A DNA stretch of 43,339 nucleotides from a virus. Both the position numbers and the translations under genes were made by a program. Within the stretch, counting starts at the first letter, position 1; each line of letters begins with the position of its first letter. The stretch is from the IMG/VR virus record IMGVR_UViG_3300035703_000159, positions 1 through 43,339 of that record; one strand, given 5' to 3'. Positions 30,695 through 40,300 of this stretch are shown here, piece after piece. The notes beneath the pieces were generated by a model. That model searched no databases. It was given only the letters and a program-made list of their open reading frames with translations, and had not been told where the DNA came from.

Positions 30695-31705
30695 TCAGTC
30701 GGTTATTTCCTGAAGCAGATAATCAAGGCCCTGTTCGATAAAAATACGATCATCGTCTTCCTTGAGGATGTATTCCGTAGGCACTCCCACCCTCAATTTG
30801 AAATCTCCGGTAGTAACAAAATCAATTGAGCACGCGACTAAGGCATCAGAATTGACCGTCACTCCCGCTCTCGTTACTACTGCCTCAATGTCATAATATA
30901 CTTCTTCTCTGAACGACGGGGATTTATCAATGGAAGAAAGAGAAAGAAGTGCCTTAAAACTACTGCCAACATCCAGTCGATTAATCACTTGCAATAAGAA
31001 CAACGGTATTTCCTCATTGCCCACTGTTTCATAACTAAATAGACATTCGATGCTGCCATTGCCACTTAATAGTCCGGCGGAATATTGTTGCTTGAACCTA
31101 TCGGACAGGCTAGTTGTCTCCATCGCGGCCCTATCTGTATTGATCTCAAAAGAGGTGACAGAACCAAGCGTGTTGTATCTAGTGTCCCTGATTGCAACTG
31201 TTATTTCAATGGGTTCTCCGTAAAAAGTGGCAAGCTCGTATTCGTCTGCTCTCTCGTTATTTACTGCATCGTTAAAGTTTTCAAATAAGCGTATACCGCC
31301 TAAGGCATTAATGTTGGCATATGCGCGTGCGTTGTCTGAGAAAATATAGTCGCCTAGCCTAAATTCGTCATATCCGTCGGGAGGCAAATCTGAGCTAGTT
31401 GTAATATTGTCATCATTCCAGCCGACAAGACCGGCTGTGCTTCCAGACGCCCATACCACTTCGTCATAGCCGTCTACCGGCTCTCCTGGAATACTCCAAA
31501 ACGATGGGGGCAGAAAAAGAAGACCACGCGGATCCTCGGTCGTAATTTCAAGAAGATCTCCAGTAATTAAATTGTCGTCACCACCTTCAAAACTAAATCT
31601 ATTTAATACAGTATTGACATCATCCGGCGAAACAATGGCAGTGAATGTATTTTCACCACCACGCTGTAGCTTGATTGCGCCTGTATGGCCAACAAAAAAT
31701 GTCAT
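30695..31705 (-). CDS. Long tail-tube-like protein, paralogue of 31748-32167
   Basis: 336 residues from ATG 31705. The start MTFFVGHTGAIKLQRG parallels MPFYTGRTGKLRLGG of the next gene upstream. Residues about 188-220 (METTSLSDRF, SAGLLSGNGSIECLFSY) parallel its DTTSLGD and GLFSATGSASLSYY. Both ends thus share the tail-tube fold, while about 130 extra residues (GLLFLPPSFWSIPGEP and following) are inserted after the N-terminus. It could be a minor tube or tip adaptor protein. It has a TACAAT-type element before its start. Confidence 0.68.
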   Translation of the reverse strand: MTFFVGHTGAIKLQRGGENTFTAIVSPDDVNTVLNRFSFEGGDDNLITGDLLEITTEDPRGLLFLPPSFWSIPGEPVDGYDEVVWASGSTAGLVGWNDDNITTSSDLPPDGYDEFRLGDYIFSDNARAYANINALGGIRLFENFNDAVNNERADEYELATFYGEPIEITVAIRDTRYNTLGSVTSFEINTDRAAMETTSLSDRFKQQYSAGLLSGNGSIECLFSYETVGNEEIPLFLLQVINRLDVGSSFKALLSLSSIDKSPSFREEVYYDIEAVVTRAGVTVNSDALVACSIDFVTTGDFKLRVGVPTEYILKEDDDRIFIEQGLDYLLQEITD

Positions 31706-31721
31706 CTCGCTACAGCCTTAA

Positions 31722-31735
31722 TTATTCCATTGTAT
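31722..31735 (-). promoter_or_regulatory. TACAAT-type element before 31705
   Basis: On the minus strand ATACAATGGAATAA lies 17-30 nt before the ATG at 31705. It matches the core of the elements at 19721-19734 and 20962-20975. Confidence 0.35.
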
Positions 31736-31747
31736 CTATACCCAAAA

Positions 31748-32167
31748 TCAGGTGGTGCCAGTAAGCACAACAGAAGTGAGGGGACCGTTGATAGTGAAGT
31801 TGAATGAAACAGTTGTTAGCTCATCAGTGGAAGAAGAAATGCTTGCACTGTTGATAAAAGCATCAGCGGCGAAGGTTTGACCAGTACCCACTTCAAAAGT
31901 AAGAGTGACTTCATCGCTATCAGTAATGGCACCAGTCTTGGCGATCTTCTCAAGAAGATTAGTTGTATCGGTGGTATCGCCGTTGTAATACGACAGAGAA
32001 GCACTACCAGTTGCGCTAAATAATCCCGGAGTGAAAGTATTAGCTGTATCACCAAGGGAAGTGGTATCCAGCATGTTGACGGACGTATCAAGCGTCCAGT
32101 TCTTTACCTTGGAAACCTCGCTTCCACCAAGGCGAAGCTTACCAGTGCGACCAGTGTAAAAAGGCAT
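31748..32167 (-). CDS. Tail tube protein (major tail protein), 139 aa
   Basis: ATG at 32167. A compact beta-rich protein: MPFYTGRTGKLRLGGSEV, KNWTLDTSVNMLDTTSLGD, GLFSATGSASLSYY, DSDEVTLTFEVGTGQTFA, and a terminal strand pair. The WxxD...DTTSLGD...GxxSxTGSxSxSY pattern is typical of siphovirus tail-tube proteins of the gpV/TTP type. It lies downstream of the tape measure and gpJ-like genes; in lambda-like order the tube comes before the tape measure, so this position is unusual. A late-promoter-like element precedes it. Confidence 0.72.
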   Translation of the reverse strand: MPFYTGRTGKLRLGGSEVSKVKNWTLDTSVNMLDTTSLGDTANTFTPGLFSATGSASLSYYNGDTTDTTNLLEKIAKTGAITDSDEVTLTFEVGTGQTFAADAFINSASISSSTDELTTVSFNFTINGPLTSVVLTGTT

Positions 32168-32182
32168 TGCTCTAAAGCTTTT

Positions 32183-32200
32183 GTTTTAATACTAGCAAAA
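32183..32200 (-). promoter_or_regulatory. Candidate late promoter (extended -10) before the tail-tube gene
   Basis: On the minus strand TTTTGCTAGTATTAAAAC carries TGCTAGTAT, an extended -10. It matches 16 of 18 bases with the plus-strand element at 14787-14804 and lies at a similar distance (16 nt) from its start codon. Confidence 0.5.
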
Positions 32201-32210
32201 TTCTAATTGA

Positions 32211-35200
32211 TTAACCAATAATTTTGAACAGACTTGGATCTTGCCGCGCAATTAGCGATCTGGTCTGGCCATTAGATTCTTCGCAAGGATGCTCTATTGC
32301 CTTGATAGTCACCTCTCCTTCTTCGCTCATCTCCACTTCGGTCACGCGAAATACGCGTTTTTGAGTGAGTAATAAACCTAGTACGAATAACCACCCTTTA
32401 TATTGAGCCAACGCAGTCGCTTGGCCATTAGAGACAACGATGGAATTGAGACGAGCAGTAGCTGATGCACCATCGTAAACTAAAACTGAGAACGTTCCGT
32501 TGATGGGGCTTTCTGAAATCGGAGCATTTAACACTCCCCCCGCTTCAATAATGCCACTGCTAATATTATCCCAGCGATTTTCATCTGTTTGCACGTAAAT
32601 GTAAGAGCCCGGCTGTACTGGCGCTTCTGTTGGGAAGGTTTGAAACTCTATTGCTCTCTTAATGTGTCGTCTTTGCAGGCACATTAGCATTCCATAGTGC
32701 AATGCTTGCGTACGAGAAGTGACGAATTGAGATAGATCGAAAGTCGCTCTACGTGCATTGGCGTCATCAAATTCAGAACCGTCTTCATTTAGCTTTAGAG
32801 ACACTACAAGGCTTGTATTCTTAGGGAATACGCCTTCTCGTTCGGGGGCACGATAGATGACAGTAGCAACTAAGTCCTGAGTGGAATCTCCGTAGTCCAA
32901 AAATTCTTCTTTGTAACTGTCTTCCAGAATATTGCCTTGATTGAACAATGCACTAATTGTCACCACTCTATTAATGCGTCCTGTATTGTCAGTGGGCAAT
33001 GCGGGAATGAGCGTATCACGTCCACCAATTCGAGCCAATTCAAGCATGCAGTAAGGGGCCGTTTCGGCCCAAAATTCGCGCCATGATGAAACATCGGCAA
33101 TCACTCCATCCATGTAATAGCCCATGGTCTTGTTCATTTTCTTGGCAAATGCAAGCTTCTGCAAATCCACTCCATTGATATTTGCAAATTTGCCAATACC
33201 ATTCTTGGGATCCAGCAGCGTGTCAAGGAAGATGTCCGAAGCAAAATTGCTGGAACCATCGGGGCTGGTAGCATAAGTACCAGTGCCCTCGTCGATCCTT
33301 CTCACGCGCTTTCCTTTAAGAACAAATGCGCTCAGTGAACGCAGACTACGCACGCCCTGCCCACTAAAGCAATTAAAGCCAATAAGAGTAAGGTCTTGAT
33401 AAATAGTAGGAAAATTTACGTCATAGTTCAAATCTTGCTGCTGTTCAGTTACTGCCGTGATTTCAAACTCGGGACCACTTTCGAATGAAAAAGAGATATT
33501 GGCATCAGATGAACATGCCTTAATCACTTCTTTCGATCCAGTTGTCTTATCGCTATCAGTAATTAACGATGGTGGATATAAGCACCATTCGTCAATTGCG
33601 AAAGGGCTTTTGTTGCGAGGGGGAAGATTGCTAGCGGCGGGCTGCCTATTGCTGCCATAAAATTTTATCTTTCCAATGCCGCCTGGAATGTCAAGCGTAG
33701 AAATATTTTCTACTGTTTGACCAGCAGACAAATAGACAAAAGGAAGCGTTCCGTGCTTCCTCATTTCGGAAGGCGTATCGAAGACCGGTTCAAACCTAAA
33801 GGACCAACGCTTAGACGAATCAGGCGCTTCAAAATACAATGGGAAGAAAAAGTCATTATCGGCAGCTCGCCGTAAAACAAAAAAGCGTGGCACCAAAGAC
33901 CATTCAGAAGCAGTAACTTCTTTCACGAACATTAAGAAGAAAGCGCTGCGATGCTTTAGCCCATTGTCTGACTGTCTATAGTTATTGACCGTCACATCTC
34001 CATATTGTTTTTGTCTTCCTTGTATGCGCATAAATACTTTGCCTCGAATGGCAAAATTAACTACTTTGCAAGTAGATATTGTTTCGTATGAGGCTTCTTG
34101 AATTTTTGTTAAGCATTTTGTAACCAAGAAATCGTTAAGTCCTTCTGGGTTTGCAAGTGTGGCCTTGATTGCAGCAATTTGTGCGTCTATAGCGGCGATT
34201 TGTCGATTTATATCAGCGTTAAATTTATCAATTGCCGCTTGGTCAATTTGAATGACGGAAGCAATGCGATTCTCTACTTCTCGCATTGTGTTGCGTACAG
34301 CTCTTAAGATTTGCCTTTCTTCGCGAGCACCAAGTGTTCCTTTCCCTCTTCTATCTTTAACGATAGGGGCAAGGTCGGTGTTATTGATCACCGGAAAACC
34401 AGCTACGCTTGAAAAGCTATTTTGAATATTATTGACAACACCTTCAAGCTGAGAAAGATAATTGAACAATTTTTGATCTGCAAACTGATCTTGCTCTACC
34501 AATCGCTGCAATCTAGCGCGATTTGCGCGCAGGCTACCCTTGACTTCAGCAATTGTTACACGCTTTGCAGCAATTAATGTGTTTTTATCCCTGTCAGATT
34601 GATTTGTTTTTCTAATTTCAGTGATGTCTTCCCGAAGCTCTTCAAGTCTATTTTCTTCCGCGCCAATTTGCTTCGCTAACGCTGTGCCCCTGTCCGAAAA
34701 TAGATTTTCATTTGTCAGCACAAATTCATCCAGTTCTGCTCTATTAGATTTATTAATACGCTTATACATGATCATATCATCAAGCAGCATTTCTAGCTGG
34801 TTGTAATATGAATTAAACGCATTAAACGCCAACTGTTGCGCTGCTGTTAGTTTTTGTACGGTAATTGTAGGATTCAATTCCTTTGCTAATTGTTCTTTTT
34901 CTGCAATCAATGCAGGAACTTTAGAGCTAAGCTCATCTTCTTGCTGCAATGTACTACGAGTGCTATAGTCTTCTTCTGGACCAAAGCCGCTTTCAGTGCA
35001 TTGCAATGTCACATTCAGAGCAGAATTGTTTAAATCTTCGCTCCCACTCATGCCAATCACTTTGAATTTGGCGCTACCAAGCTTGTAAATACTGGCACCA
35101 TCAATAGAAGAAGCAGCGACCAAGCGATCCTCCTCCGCTGCTTTTTCCGCCAAGTCTCCCTTGCCATCAGTTTTTGCAATACGCAATTTCAGTTGCTGCC

Positions 35201-36074
35201 CAACGGGAAATGGCGTGCGAGTACTACCGTATGTGCCCGGCCAATAAATCCCCTTATCCTCCATTTCAATTTTGTTAGGACTGCCTTTTGGGGAGCCATC
35301 ATCTTCCCGCTCAAAAATATTTACATTAATTGGAATGGGACTAGTAATCCCAAATTCAGAGAACGATGAAGGAGAAAATGCTTGGCTAAAACCACTAAAT
35401 GATTCAGTGGAGACAATGTAGGGTCGATAAGCAAGTTCACCACCAGCTCTACCTGTGCGAGATGGATCAGACGCATCGTTTGTTGGTCTTAGAAGATTAT
35501 TAAAAGTGACGGGGCCGCCATTGCGAAAATATAACCAATTGCCGGCATTGACAAATTGCCTGAGTGGCACTTGTCCAAAGGCGGTGCGACTAGGAGCAAT
35601 TTCTGTAATGTCAGAACTGCCGATAGTGGCAAGCATCTGCATGTATTGCTTGCCGCCATAGCTATGCACAGCAGACCATAGCAACGACGAAGCCACTCTC
35701 ACTCCGCCATCGGGATTAGTATCAATGTCTGTGTAAACCAAATTAACAGGATCGCCATATTGCGCTAAGTCTTGAGCGCTATCAAAGCCGAACCTAGGGC
35801 TATATCTGCGCTCTCTACGACCAACGCCTGCTCTTGCTTCTTGAGGAATCTGTGGACGCGGCATCAACAGCGCAGACGCTACTGATGCAAGTGTTCCTAC
35901 GATGGAAAGAATTAAGGCTACGGTGCCAGTTTCTAAGCCATTGCGAATATCTAAAACGCTGCCATCTTTGATGTCCTTATATTGCTCTTGATAAGCAATA
36001 AAACGAAAATAATCTTCTTCTGTAATGCCAAGAGTGTCAATCAAGGCACGTTCGTAAGGAAGAAGGCGTCTCAT
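32211..36074 (-). CDS. Host-specificity/tail tip protein (gpJ-like)
   Basis: About 1287 residues from ATG 36074; a GTG just before it is an alternative. Near residues 53-71 lies a hydrophobic stretch (ALILSIVGTLASVASALLM), as often seen in tip proteins. Then RRERRYSPRFGFDSAQDLAQ and YGDPVNLVYTDIDTNPDGGV introduce a gpJ-type N-terminal part. Residues about 385-660 form long charged coiled coils (RLEELREDITEIRKTNQSD). The C-terminal half returns to tip domains (GVRSLRSLSAFVLKGKRV, LDPKNGIGKFANINGVDL, QRRHIKRAIEFQTFPTEAP). The coiled-coil insert is larger than in lambda J. It is coupled to the gpK-like gene. Confidence 0.78.
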   Translation of the reverse strand: MRRLLPYERALIDTLGITEEDYFRFIAYQEQYKDIKDGSVLDIRNGLETGTVALILSIVGTLASVASALLMPRPQIPQEARAGVGRRERRYSPRFGFDSAQDLAQYGDPVNLVYTDIDTNPDGGVRVASSLLWSAVHSYGGKQYMQMLATIGSSDITEIAPSRTAFGQVPLRQFVNAGNWLYFRNGGPVTFNNLLRPTNDASDPSRTGRAGGELAYRPYIVSTESFSGFSQAFSPSSFSEFGITSPIPINVNIFEREDDGSPKGSPNKIEMEDKGIYWPGTYGSTRTPFPVGQQLKLRIAKTDGKGDLAEKAAEEDRLVAASSIDGASIYKLGSAKFKVIGMSGSEDLNNSALNVTLQCTESGFGPEEDYSTRSTLQQEDELSSKVPALIAEKEQLAKELNPTITVQKLTAAQQLAFNAFNSYYNQLEMLLDDMIMYKRINKSNRAELDEFVLTNENLFSDRGTALAKQIGAEENRLEELREDITEIRKTNQSDRDKNTLIAAKRVTIAEVKGSLRANRARLQRLVEQDQFADQKLFNYLSQLEGVVNNIQNSFSSVAGFPVINNTDLAPIVKDRRGKGTLGAREERQILRAVRNTMREVENRIASVIQIDQAAIDKFNADINRQIAAIDAQIAAIKATLANPEGLNDFLVTKCLTKIQEASYETISTCKVVNFAIRGKVFMRIQGRQKQYGDVTVNNYRQSDNGLKHRSAFFLMFVKEVTASEWSLVPRFFVLRRAADNDFFFPLYFEAPDSSKRWSFRFEPVFDTPSEMRKHGTLPFVYLSAGQTVENISTLDIPGGIGKIKFYGSNRQPAASNLPPRNKSPFAIDEWCLYPPSLITDSDKTTGSKEVIKACSSDANISFSFESGPEFEITAVTEQQQDLNYDVNFPTIYQDLTLIGFNCFSGQGVRSLRSLSAFVLKGKRVRRIDEGTGTYATSPDGSSNFASDIFLDTLLDPKNGIGKFANINGVDLQKLAFAKKMNKTMGYYMDGVIADVSSWREFWAETAPYCMLELARIGGRDTLIPALPTDNTGRINRVVTISALFNQGNILEDSYKEEFLDYGDSTQDLVATVIYRAPEREGVFPKNTSLVVSLKLNEDGSEFDDANARRATFDLSQFVTSRTQALHYGMLMCLQRRHIKRAIEFQTFPTEAPVQPGSYIYVQTDENRWDNISSGIIEAGGVLNAPISESPINGTFSVLVYDGASATARLNSIVVSNGQATALAQYKGWLFVLGLLLTQKRVFRVTEVEMSEEGEVTIKAIEHPCEESNGQTRSLIARQDPSLFKIIG

Positions 36075-36469
36075 CACTTAATATCAGGCAGCATTGCAAA
36101 TAGCTTAATCGCAGAAAGAGATGGTTCGGCCACCCAGAACGACCTTGCTCCTTTTGCAATGATAAGTATCCCCCTATCATAAACTACTCCCACCGCCAAC
36201 TCACCACTAAGATTCTTCATTATTGCTACATTGCCATCGTTTAATTCTGTAGTCTTCTTTCCGTTGGTCAGGAGCCATCGCATAATGCGAGGCATTGGCA
36301 GATTGCCTGCATCATATTGATCATACGCCCATTGAAAATCTTCCTCGTAATCATGAAGCCCTAGCCGTCTCCGTGCTTCACAAACAAGCATAAAGCAATC
36401 ACTTTTGCCATGACCATCTGCGGGTCGAGCCCGTCGCTCGTAAGACAGACCAATTAGATCATTGATCAT
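36074..36469 (-). CDS. gpK-like tail-tip NlpC/P60 protein, His missing
   Basis: 131 residues from ATG 36469, overlapping the previous gene (ATGA). The start DLIGLSYERRARPADGHGKS leads to DCFMLVCEARRRLGL, matching the Cys box of phage NlpC/P60 proteins (C25). The His strand, usually (K/S)HxGI, reads ELAVGVVYDRG, so Ala stands where His is expected. The typical order gpM, gpL, gpK, gpJ in phage tails fits the four genes here. The protein may have kept only a structural role at the tip. Confidence 0.65.
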   Translation of the reverse strand: MINDLIGLSYERRARPADGHGKSDCFMLVCEARRRLGLHDYEEDFQWAYDQYDAGNLPMPRIMRWLLTNGKKTTELNDGNVAIMKNLSGELAVGVVYDRGILIIAKGARSFWVAEPSLSAIKLFAMLPDIK

Positions 36470-36975
36470 TGCAGGATCAAATCAGAGTTCAATGGGAGAA
36501 TGCCTGCATTTTGCCTGGATAATTGCTGCCCTGGAAATCCAGCGCCCACGCTATCCATTGCGCTCCTGAAGCGTAGTTCAATCGTAGTGTCACTAAATGC
36601 AGCACCCACACCGACATAGTATTCCACGTATTGACTGGTCACTGTATAAGCTGCATAGTTCGTCAAGTCCCCACTATTTGCCATCCATACTGTCTTAAGC
36701 TCTAGAGTGCTAAGCCTATTGCCTTCTGCATCTTCCACCATTGCAATGGCAAAGGGAGAATGTGGAAACAAAAGCTGCAAAGCAGGGTTATCTCCTCCTA
36801 ATGCAGCAGTGGAACCCTGCGCTTGAAATGGCGCATGACGATACGAAGGAGAAGCGCTACCAGGAATTGCTACGGCAGTAAAATCCTTGCCAAAGAAATA
36901 GTTCTGATAGTAGTGCGAGCGTCCATTTGCTGTTTGAATGAAAGCAAAATGCGCCACTCGAATTGCTGGCATCAT
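36466..36975 (-). CDS. Minor tail-tip protein, gpL-like position (169 aa)
   Basis: ATG at 36975 (a second ATG follows directly). Beta-rich: MMPAIRVAHFAFIQTANGRS, AVAIPGSASPSYRHAPFQ, then TTIELRFRSAMDSVGAGFPG near the C-terminus and a Gln/Leu-rich end. The FPGQQLSRQNAG segment recalls the C-terminal loop of gpL-type minor tail proteins, but I see no Cys cluster. It lies between the gpM-like and gpK-like genes. Confidence 0.6.
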   Translation of the reverse strand: MMPAIRVAHFAFIQTANGRSHYYQNYFFGKDFTAVAIPGSASPSYRHAPFQAQGSTAALGGDNPALQLLFPHSPFAIAMVEDAEGNRLSTLELKTVWMANSGDLTNYAAYTVTSQYVEYYVGVGAAFSDTTIELRFRSAMDSVGAGFPGQQLSRQNAGILPLNSDLILQ

Positions 36976-36980
36976 TGTAA

Positions 36981-37376
36981 TCAGGCCCCGGAATAATCAA
37001 GCTCGCCAATCAGGCTCACTGTAACAGTGCTTCTTCCATTGAACACACTTTCAACTTGCGGAGGCTGAGCGTATTCCCAGAGAATACTGGTTGGAGCTTG
37101 TACAACGCCGCGAAGGCTATCGCTCATGCCAGAAAACGTATCATTGGGCAGAGTAAAACGCGTGTAGTTTCCGGCTTGTCCGTAATAATGATCAAGAATG
37201 AGCTTCACATTAGCATCAGTGATGTTGGCAAACTCTAGTTCGATGGAATGACCAAATGAACGATTGCCAAAGATGCGCTTTACAGTGGCGCCAGAAAGAC
37301 CTCGATAAACTTTCGTAGGGAATTGTCCCGGCGCATAAGAGCGTCTAGTCGGTCTGATAGAAGGAAAAACTGCCAT
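36981..37376 (-). CDS. Minor tail protein, gpM-like position (131 aa)
   Basis: ATG at 37376 overlaps the tape measure stop (TAATG). It begins MAVFPSIRPTRRSYAPGQFP, then TVKRIFGNRSFGHSIELEF and ILDHYYGQAGNYTRF. The pattern of an N-terminal basic arm and a beta core with NG-type turns is typical of the small distal tail proteins that follow the tape measure. I recall the RPTRRSY start from cyanophage tails. Confidence 0.65.
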   Translation of the reverse strand: MAVFPSIRPTRRSYAPGQFPTKVYRGLSGATVKRIFGNRSFGHSIELEFANITDANVKLILDHYYGQAGNYTRFTLPNDTFSGMSDSLRGVVQAPTSILWEYAQPPQVESVFNGRSTVTVSLIGELDYSGA

Positions 37377-40300
37377 TAGCGCATACCAATGCTAGAACGA
37401 GTGGAGGGGCTTTGTTTGATTTTATCTAAAGTCATTGCCATGCCTTGTTTTGCTCCCCCAGAAATGGAAGCACGACGTGTTTCTGCCATGGCCATTTCTA
37501 ACTGCTCCCTGCTTACATACTCTACGCCATTGATCTTGGTGGTTTCAAATTTCATATTGAGAGAAGGAGCGGCAGGCATGCCAGGGGCATTGCCTCCCAT
37601 TAGATCGCGAGCAGACTTGCCGCCGAGCTGCACGGGAATACTTCTGCCATCGGGAAGGGGAACAATGGCCTCGTTGTAACGTCCTTCGCCTACAAGGCCA
37701 AGAGTGGGACCAGAGACAGCTCCTCCATTGGCGAAGGCACGGAAGGGAATAAAGCCACCACGGGCAATGCCACCATTGGCGAATGCCATGCCAGGAGGCA
37801 ATGCTGATGCTGGAATGTCTACGCCTTGAACAATGGCAGATGCTCCGCCTCCACCTCCAAACATGCCTGCAATATTACTAAATCCACCCAAGAGACCACC
37901 GACACTGCTCATGATCATGCCAATGCCACCAAGAGTGTTAGCAAAACCGCCTTCTTTCGTTTGGTTAATACCAGCAGCAATGCCCATAATTGAGCCCGCA
38001 GCAATGCCAATGCCTTGCACTGTTGCGCCCAGTGCTTTTTGCCAATCAATGTTAGCCTCTTTTGTTTTTTCTGCCGTTTTATTGACAGTTTCGGCGACGC
38101 CTTCTGTAGCAGTGTTCAGGTTTTCAGTGGCAGCACCGATTGACTCCTCAAATTGCATTCCTGCGGGCATCTGATCAATTGGCACGTCAATACCTTGAAC
38201 AATGGCCGAAGACATGGCTCCAGGAAGAGCTTGAGCCTGTTGATTACCGGGAGCAGCGCCAACCATTCTGTCAGTATTGTTTTTAATGTCTGTTTGTATT
38301 TGTTTCTGCGCTTGTAGTTCCTTTAATTGGGCTTCCATTGCAGAAATAGTTTTTTGCCTTTGCTGCTCCTCGTTTGGCACTCCAAAAATTGCCCCTAATT
38401 GGTCTTTAAAGAACTTTTCAACTGGCTGCATTGCAAAGTCAAAGAACATAGTCAATGCCTGATCAGCTAAAGCTTCTTGTGCTTTTTTAAGCGCCTCAAC
38501 TGAATCGCCGCCCTTGGCAATCTCTTTAAACATGTCTTTATAAGTGCCAGTTACACCTTCTACGGATTGATTAATGCGTTCCGATGTTTCTTGCAATGCT
38601 TTCATTGCGTCAGCGTTCTTCATTGTTGCGATAGCGCTTTCAAGGGCGGCAATTTGATATTGTTTTTGTTGTTCTGTTAATTTATTAAGCTCGTCTTTAT
38701 TTTGCGCAATGGCTTGAGTGTAGAACTGAAGTGCTTGCTTTTCTGTTTCGGTCAATTTGATCCCTTTCTGCTGTCTCTCTTGCAACGCAGCCACTTCCTT
38801 TTCGTATCTTGCAGTTTCCTCCGTATTGTTCTTAATTCTTTCTCCCATTTCGTAATTGGTCTTTGCCAGGTCTTCTTGATATTTGATGTATTCTTCTGGC
38901 ATTCCCTTGAGCTGCAAATCATTTCTAATCTTCAGCAAATCATTTTCTAATCGTTGCTGAGCGACAGGAAAGATTGCGTCAATATTACCAGCGATCAAAG
39001 CCTTTCTTTTCTCAAGTGCTTCAGTAGTCGCCATTACGGCTTCACGAGTAGCTTTTTCTGCTTCCATATACATTTGTGTTTGCTCTACTTCCAATTTGCC
39101 ACCAGCCTTCTCTGCGCGACGCTGCTGCGTATATCCACCACCGCCAATACCAAGAATGGATTGAACCTTGGCTGTAAGCTGCCTTTCCTGTCCAACAGGC
39201 ACCTGTGCGCCAGGCACGTCAAACGCGAGACCCGAATAATGAGCAGATCCGGGCGTGTGACGACCAACTGAACTGCGTCCCTTGAATTCCGTTACTTGCA
39301 CTCCGGCCCTTGTAAGCTGTTGATACGCGGCTTCAGCTAATGCTCTAGACGCAAATGCAAGGTGCTCGTGATAATTGCCGCCACCATGGTCGGCCTTGTA
39401 ATAAGGACTAGAGGGGTCACCAGTAATGTATTGAGTGATGCCGCTAGGTAATCCTCTGCCACCGGGGCTTGCACCGCCTTCTGCTGCGGCGGCGGTGCTT
39501 TGCGCGGCTCTATATTCAGCGATGGCTTTTGTAGCATTTTGCTCTGCTTTCCGCACGATGTCAATGCGGTTAAGTTCAAGCTTTTGTAAATCCTGTTGGA
39601 ATTTCTCTTGACGAGCTTGAATGGAATTTAGACCAGCAAGCTCGTATTCGTTGCGAGCATCAATGAGGTTGATTTGATGTTGGAATCCCAAGTCGTCCAG
39701 CGCCATTAAGCCTTGCAAGCGGGCTTTATCTAAAGCGTTTTGCCTATTAGCTGCGTCAATAGCAAGTTGCTGCTGTTGATTGGCAAGCTTTTCTGCGTCA
39801 TTTTTTGCTTTTTGAGCGCCTTTTGCATCGCCTTCACCGGGTGGAATTACGCCAAGCACGGCAGGAGTTTTAGCTTCTCTTTCCGCAAATGCCGCTCCTT
39901 CTTCACGATATCGAGCCTCTCCTGCTAGTCCTTGCAATTTCTGAAATGCGCCTGGAATACGAGTCGGTTGCACTTGTAGTGATCCGCGAACATTGGAAAC
40001 AATAACTCCAGCGTTTTCTAGGGCTTTTGCCTGCTGTCCAGTGACTTGAATCCAGGCCTTGCCTTTCATCTTTCCCTCTTCGATTTGCTTATTAAGGGCT
40101 TCTAGACTTTTTGCTCCTCCTTCATACTGCTGAGCTGCATTGCGTGCTTCTGTCTGCGACATTGCGCGAATAGCCTGAGCGGCTCCCAATGCCTTATTTT
40201 TAGTTTCTGCCATTTGAGCATTCAGCGACACGATTTTTTCGATAATCATGCCAATGCCCATCACAACAAGCCCAATCATGGTGCCAGTAAATGCAGTGCT

